A program made the translations under genes and the position numbers. This document shows positions 13,692 through 16,558 of a DNA stretch of 16,558 nucleotides, piece by piece. Origin of the DNA: CAYQDF01 sp964416175 (lineage in GTDB: Bacteria; Chloroflexota; Anaerolineae; Anaerolineales; UBA4823); contig CAYQDF010000069.1 in the NCBI GenBank assembly GCA_964416175.1, positions 1 to 16,558 of the forward strand, read 5' to 3'. A model generated the notes under the pieces. The model searched no databases and had not been told where the DNA came from. It saw only the letters and a list, made by a program, of their open reading frames with translations. Position 1 is the stretch's first letter. Each line of letters begins with the position of its first letter.

Positions 13692-14522
13692 CTATTCATC
13701 AAACAGGATCGTCGCCTCTGCGTAGTACCTGACACCCTTTTGTTTGACACGGTCATGGATGAACCGTTGCAGAGAGGCTTTTTTTTCTTCGAGCGTTTTT
13801 TCTTCTGCCAGCTCCTCGAATGGATAATTTATGTGCAGGGCGCGGGGTGAGACGGTGAAGCGCGTGATGCCGGTTGGCAGTAAATACCCGGCACCTGCCA
13901 GCTGCATGACCTGGCGCACCTCGAGATGGGGAAAGATCACCAACCCGCTCAATTCAGGATAGACTGCTTTAAGCCTCACGACACTCCACTCGCTGGTTCG
14001 ATCGATGTGAGCCCGGTCTTTATAACTGTCAACGACAGCGTGCAGTCCCTTCAACCGCTCAACCAGGTCACGGGCTGGTGTACAGACTGTGAAAAAATCT
14101 CCCCGCGCCACCTGGATCGATGCCAGGCCGCAGTCTCCCCACAGGTCCGGGCGGTCGTCCTTGCCGGTGGCTATTTCGAGGCCTTCGATCTGCCGCAGAC
14201 CGGCGAGGAATTCTCCTTGTTCCAGGCCCCAAACGACATGGTTCCAGTTATACAGCCGCAGTCCCGAATCATCCGGCTGGACGACCTGGACCAGCGCGTG
14301 CTGGATGCCCATTTTCTTTAGAGCCACTGTCCTGTTCGCCCCGTCCAGGACCATGTACCGCCCACTGCCATCCTGCAGCGGCGTGACGATCGGCGGATTC
14401 CGCCACACCCCGCTCTGGCGAATGCTTTCAATCAGCGGCAGCGTCCGCTGATCATCGTGATATTCGTGGATAACCAGGATTTCAACCGGTATAAACTCAA
14501 GGCGGGGAAGATTTTCGAGCAT
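13692..14522 (-). CDS. ParB/Srx-fold SerK/SbnI-like protein, putative free L-serine kinase
   Basis: A 276-residue protein. Residues 10-100 resemble the ParB/sulfiredoxin-like domain of SerK (Thermococcus) and SbnI (Staphylococcus), which phosphorylate free serine to O-phosphoserine: Glu20 in VIHEYHDDQR (both relatives have a catalytic Glu here), SIRQSGVWRNPPIV, DGANR (60-64, with Asn63 at a usual His position) and LYNWN with Trp93. Towards the C-terminus LPTGITRFTVSPR (near 215-227) resembles the SerK segment with TTRH. A charged helix, EELAEEKTLEEKKASLQRFI, follows. The gene starts 15 bases after the stop of the CBS-like gene on the same strand, so the two form an operon, supporting a role in supplying an activated serine. 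A plain ParB-type DNA-binding protein is the alternative, but no ParB HTH domain is seen. Confidence 0.68.
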   Translation of the reverse strand: MLENLPRLEFIPVEILVIHEYHDDQRTLPLIESIRQSGVWRNPPIVTPLQDGSGRYMVLDGANRTVALKKMGIQHALVQVVQPDDSGLRLYNWNHVVWGLEQGEFLAGLRQIEGLEIATGKDDRPDLWGDCGLASIQVARGDFFTVCTPARDLVERLKGLHAVVDSYKDRAHIDRTSEWSVVRLKAVYPELSGLVIFPHLEVRQVMQLAGAGYLLPTGITRFTVSPRALHINYPFEELAEEKTLEEKKASLQRFIHDRVKQKGVRYYAEATILFDE

Positions 14523-14537
14523 CGAATCTTGGCTTAA

Positions 14538-15956
14538 TCAAGCTGCTTGAGCGACGTAGTCCAGGACATCGATCTTGGTCAAAATCCCTATCGGGCGGTC
14601 TGCCTCAGTCACCAACACCACGTAACCCTCCACGATCTGCGGCAGGACTTCCTCCAGGCTGCAGTGTGCGGGGAAGACAGCCTCCGCCGGCTGTACGATC
14701 GCAGCGACAGTCTCATCGGGTGAATGCCGGTGGTCTTTCTCCAGCATGTGCTTCAGCAGGTCGACCTCAGTCACCAGGCCGGCGAGGGAACCGTCTGGCT
14801 TGAGGGCAGGAACCTGGGAAATGTCGTGTTCCTTCATCAGGGAGATCACTTCGCTCATGCGTGCATCTTCTGGTACAGTGATCAGCCCGGGAGAGGGTTT
14901 TGATTCCAGCAACTCTCCCAGTGTGACTTCAGCCCAGGCGAATTCGAGGAAACCGTTCTCCCGCATCCATTTATCATCGAAGACTTTGGACAGATAGCGC
15001 GAACCCGAATCGGGCAGGATCACGACAACAAAGCGGTCCGGCGTCAACCCTCGCGCGTAGCGCACAGCCGCGGCGACGGCTGACCCGGAAGAACCGCCGC
15101 AGAAGATCCCCTCCTCCCTGACCAGGCGCCTTGTCCACATGAAAGATTCCTTGTCAGTTACCTTGACCACCTCATCGATCACGGTCAGGTCCAAAGTGGA
15201 GGGCAGGAAATCCTCCCCGATGCCTTCGACCTTATAGGTGAATGCCTGAACATCGTCCGGGATTCCGCCGCGTTGCCATGTCTCCAGGAGGATCGACCCA
15301 ACCGGGTCGACGCCGACTATCCTGATCGCCGGATTCTTCTCCTTAAGGTACCTTCCTGCGCCGCTGATCGTGCCACCGGTGCCCATCCCGGCGACGACGT
15401 CGGTCACCCGGCCACCGGTTTGCTCCCAGATCTCGGGACCGGTAGTGAGGTAATGGCTGCGCGGATTTTCCGGGTTGTGGTATTGATTCGCCAGGATCGC
15501 ATTTGGAGTCTCGGCAACAATGCGGTCCGCGACGTTGTAGTACGAACGCGGGTCCTCCGGAGCGACTGCTGTCGGTGTGATCACCACCCGCGCGCCGAAC
15601 GCACGGAGCAGCTGGATCTTCTCCTGGCTCATCTTGTCCGGCATCACGAATACCGCTTTGTATCCTTTGATGGCGCAAGCGATCGCCAGCCCAACTCCGG
15701 TGTTGCCCGAAGTGGCTTCCACGACCGTCCCACCCGGTTTCAGCCGTCCAAAGGATTCGGCTTCTTCTATCATTGCCAGCCCGATGCGGTCCTTGACGGA
15801 ACCGCCCGGATTCAGAAATTCGATCTTGGCATAAACCGGGCAAGGCAGTCCGCGCCCAATGCGGTTCAGCCGCACCAGCGGAGTCCTGCCCACCGCTTCG
15901 AGGATATTTTCATACACGCGTAAAACGTCAGAAGCAAACAAAGCAGTTGCATCCAT
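14538..15956 (-). CDS. cbs: cystathionine beta-synthase-like PLP enzyme with C-terminal CBS-domain pair
   Basis: A 472-residue fold-type II PLP enzyme. The catalytic domain (13-335) has Lys55 in NPGGSVKDR (Schiff base to PLP), TSGNTG (82-87), phosphate loop GMGTGGTISG (190-199), DPVGSIL (218-224), YKVEGIGEDF (242-251) and FCGGSSGS (286-293). The last three match true cystathionine beta-synthases better than CysK. Two CBS domains follow (about 345-405 and 410-470), which usually bind adenosyl ligands and regulate activity. Expected reaction: serine (or an activated serine) + homocysteine to cystathionine, or + sulfide to cysteine. The SerK-like gene next in the operon raises O-phosphoserine as the substrate. 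ATG 15956 sits about 35 nt after a predicted transcription start; no Shine-Dalgarno is obvious. Confidence 0.9.
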   Translation of the reverse strand: MDATALFASDVLRVYENILEAVGRTPLVRLNRIGRGLPCPVYAKIEFLNPGGSVKDRIGLAMIEEAESFGRLKPGGTVVEATSGNTGVGLAIACAIKGYKAVFVMPDKMSQEKIQLLRAFGARVVITPTAVAPEDPRSYYNVADRIVAETPNAILANQYHNPENPRSHYLTTGPEIWEQTGGRVTDVVAGMGTGGTISGAGRYLKEKNPAIRIVGVDPVGSILLETWQRGGIPDDVQAFTYKVEGIGEDFLPSTLDLTVIDEVVKVTDKESFMWTRRLVREEGIFCGGSSGSAVAAAVRYARGLTPDRFVVVILPDSGSRYLSKVFDDKWMRENGFLEFAWAEVTLGELLESKPSPGLITVPEDARMSEVISLMKEHDISQVPALKPDGSLAGLVTEVDLLKHMLEKDHRHSPDETVAAIVQPAEAVFPAHCSLEEVLPQIVEGYVVLVTEADRPIGILTKIDVLDYVAQAA

Positions 15957-15997
15957 TCGTCGCTCCGGAAGTAAATTAGAGTGCTTCAGGCCAATTA

Positions 15998-16026
15998 AGT
16001 GTACCCTGAATTAACCCGCCCGTCAA
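15998..16026 (-). promoter_or_regulatory. promoter of the CBS-SerK operon
   Basis: On the minus strand TTGACG (16021-16026), a 17-base spacer and TACACT (15998-16003). Predicted start is near 15991, giving a leader of about 35 nt with no room for a riboswitch. Confidence 0.6.
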
Positions 16027-16119
16027 AATCAATCGAATTTACCCGCCGCGTCATTTACCCAAGGATTAGGCAAGGGCACCCCATCCGCTTGACAAACAGG
16101 CATTGGGCCCTGGGAATCA

Positions 16120-16150
16120 AGAGAGATGGATCCAAGAAACCCACCTCTCT
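16120..16150 (-). terminator. hairpin after degV, possible terminator
   Basis: On the minus strand AGAGAGGTGG (16141-16150) pairs with CCATCTCTCT (16120-16129), ten pairs including one G-U, loop of 11. It follows the degV stop by about 36 bases. No T run follows, so it may be an RNA 3'-end stabiliser rather than an intrinsic terminator. The rest of the 15957-16185 gap holds only the operon promoter. Confidence 0.4.
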
Positions 16151-16185
16151 CCAGATCGCGGATTATTCCGGATACCGTGAATAGA

Positions 16186-16558
16186 TCACATTCCAGCGAT
16201 GAACGCCAGCCCCACCGTGCCCGGCCCGGCATGGGTCCCCACCACTGGGCTTACTTCTGTATAGATCTTCTCTACCGGGTTGAGGTGCGCGCAGCCCACG
16301 TCCAGGAGCCAGCGTGCATCGGCTTCAGCACTGGCGTGCAATGTCGCCAGCCTGAGCGGAATTCTTCCGGCGATGCGCTCCTCAATCAGCCGCACCACCT
16401 TCGCCAGGGACTTTTTCCGCGTCCGCACACGCTCCACCGCCTCGACGCGCCCATCACGAATCTCCAGGATGGGTTTGATATCCAGGGCGGTGCCGAGGAA
16501 TCTGGCGCCACCGCCGATCCGCCCGCCGCGGTGGAGAAATTCCAGCGTGTCCACGGCA
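16186..16558 (-). CDS. DegV family (fatty-acid-binding) protein, C-terminal part
   Basis: About 124 C-terminal residues; the frame runs off the window end, so the start is not present. VDTLEFLHRGGRIGGGARFLGTALDIKPIL is the highly conserved DegV segment that follows the fatty-acid pocket, and VRTRKKSLAKVV, then THAGPGTVGLAF at the C-terminus are also diagnostic. DegV/FakB proteins bind a fatty acid and, with FakA, present it for phosphorylation; the partner kinase is not in view. It is the first of three minus-strand genes at this end, but the 229-base gap and separate promoter suggest the CBS operon is independent. Confidence 0.92.
   Translation of the reverse strand, partial: AVDTLEFLHRGGRIGGGARFLGTALDIKPILEIRDGRVEAVERVRTRKKSLAKVVRLIEERIAGRIPLRLATLHASAEADARWLLDVGCAHLNPVEKIYTEVSPVVGTHAGPGTVGLAFIAGM

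Noticed and set aside
12143..13756. A 537-codon open frame antisense to the P-type ATPase gene
   Set aside because: It covers the strongly conserved ATPase core on the other strand, its translation is low-complexity in G/H/Q/C with no domain, and it runs into the SerK-like gene. It is a by-product of GC-rich codon use.
15965..15978. 14-base word CCGGAAGTAAATTA shared with the perR promoter region (10735-10748)
   Set aside because: Here it is not followed by the palindrome and lies in the leader of an opposite-strand gene, so it is probably chance and not a PerR box.

Overview
The window is about 16.6 kb of GC-rich bacterial chromosome, densely packed with mostly housekeeping and metabolic genes on both strands. 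Gene content and protein flavour suggest a free-living, probably thermophilic or anaerobic member of the Chloroflexota (Anaerolineae-like): a GH3-like C-terminus, a COG2403 GTPase of the cyclic 2,3-diphosphoglycerate synthetase type, a GHMP-kinase/GalU fusion and a SerK-like protein. This assignment is inference from content, not a search. I see no phage, IS element, tRNA or CRISPR array.

Layout. 1-210: C-terminus of a GH3-like protein. 257-700 (-): small four-helix membrane protein with its own promoter and a CRP/FNR-like site. 862-1350 (-): RNase P RNA, enlarged by two inverted arrays of 7-base repeats, with promoter and terminator. 1491-3746 (+): rpsT and argS, each with its own promoter. 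3861-5186 (+): COG2403 GTPase split by an in-frame TAA. 5264-6520 (+): solitary beta-class DNA methyltransferase. 6559-8487 (+): fused sugar kinase and GalU-type nucleotidyltransferase. 8495-9154 (-): response regulator with a degenerate receiver. 9350-10728 (+): rpiA-rpe, overlapping by four bases. 10783-13675 (+): PerR-type regulator, whose promoter lies in a 38-bp double PerR-box palindrome, then a P1B-4 metal-efflux ATPase. 13692-15956 (-): two-gene unit of a cystathionine beta-synthase-like enzyme and a SerK/SbnI-like putative free-serine kinase. 16186-16558 (-): C-terminal part of a DegV protein, cut by the window edge.

How genes may work together. PerR and the P1B-4 ATPase look like an iron/peroxide stress module comparable to PerR control of PfeT in Bacillus subtilis. 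The SerK-like protein beside the PLP enzyme suggests an O-phosphoserine route to cysteine or cystathionine. The kinase-GalU fusion could turn a free sugar into a UDP-sugar in one polypeptide. rpiA-rpe supply the non-oxidative pentose phosphate interconversions.

The most unusual signals are the heptad hairpins in rnpB, the SerK/CBS pair, the kinase-nucleotidyltransferase fusion, the PerR operator over its own promoter, and the clean in-frame stop in an otherwise well-preserved GTPase.
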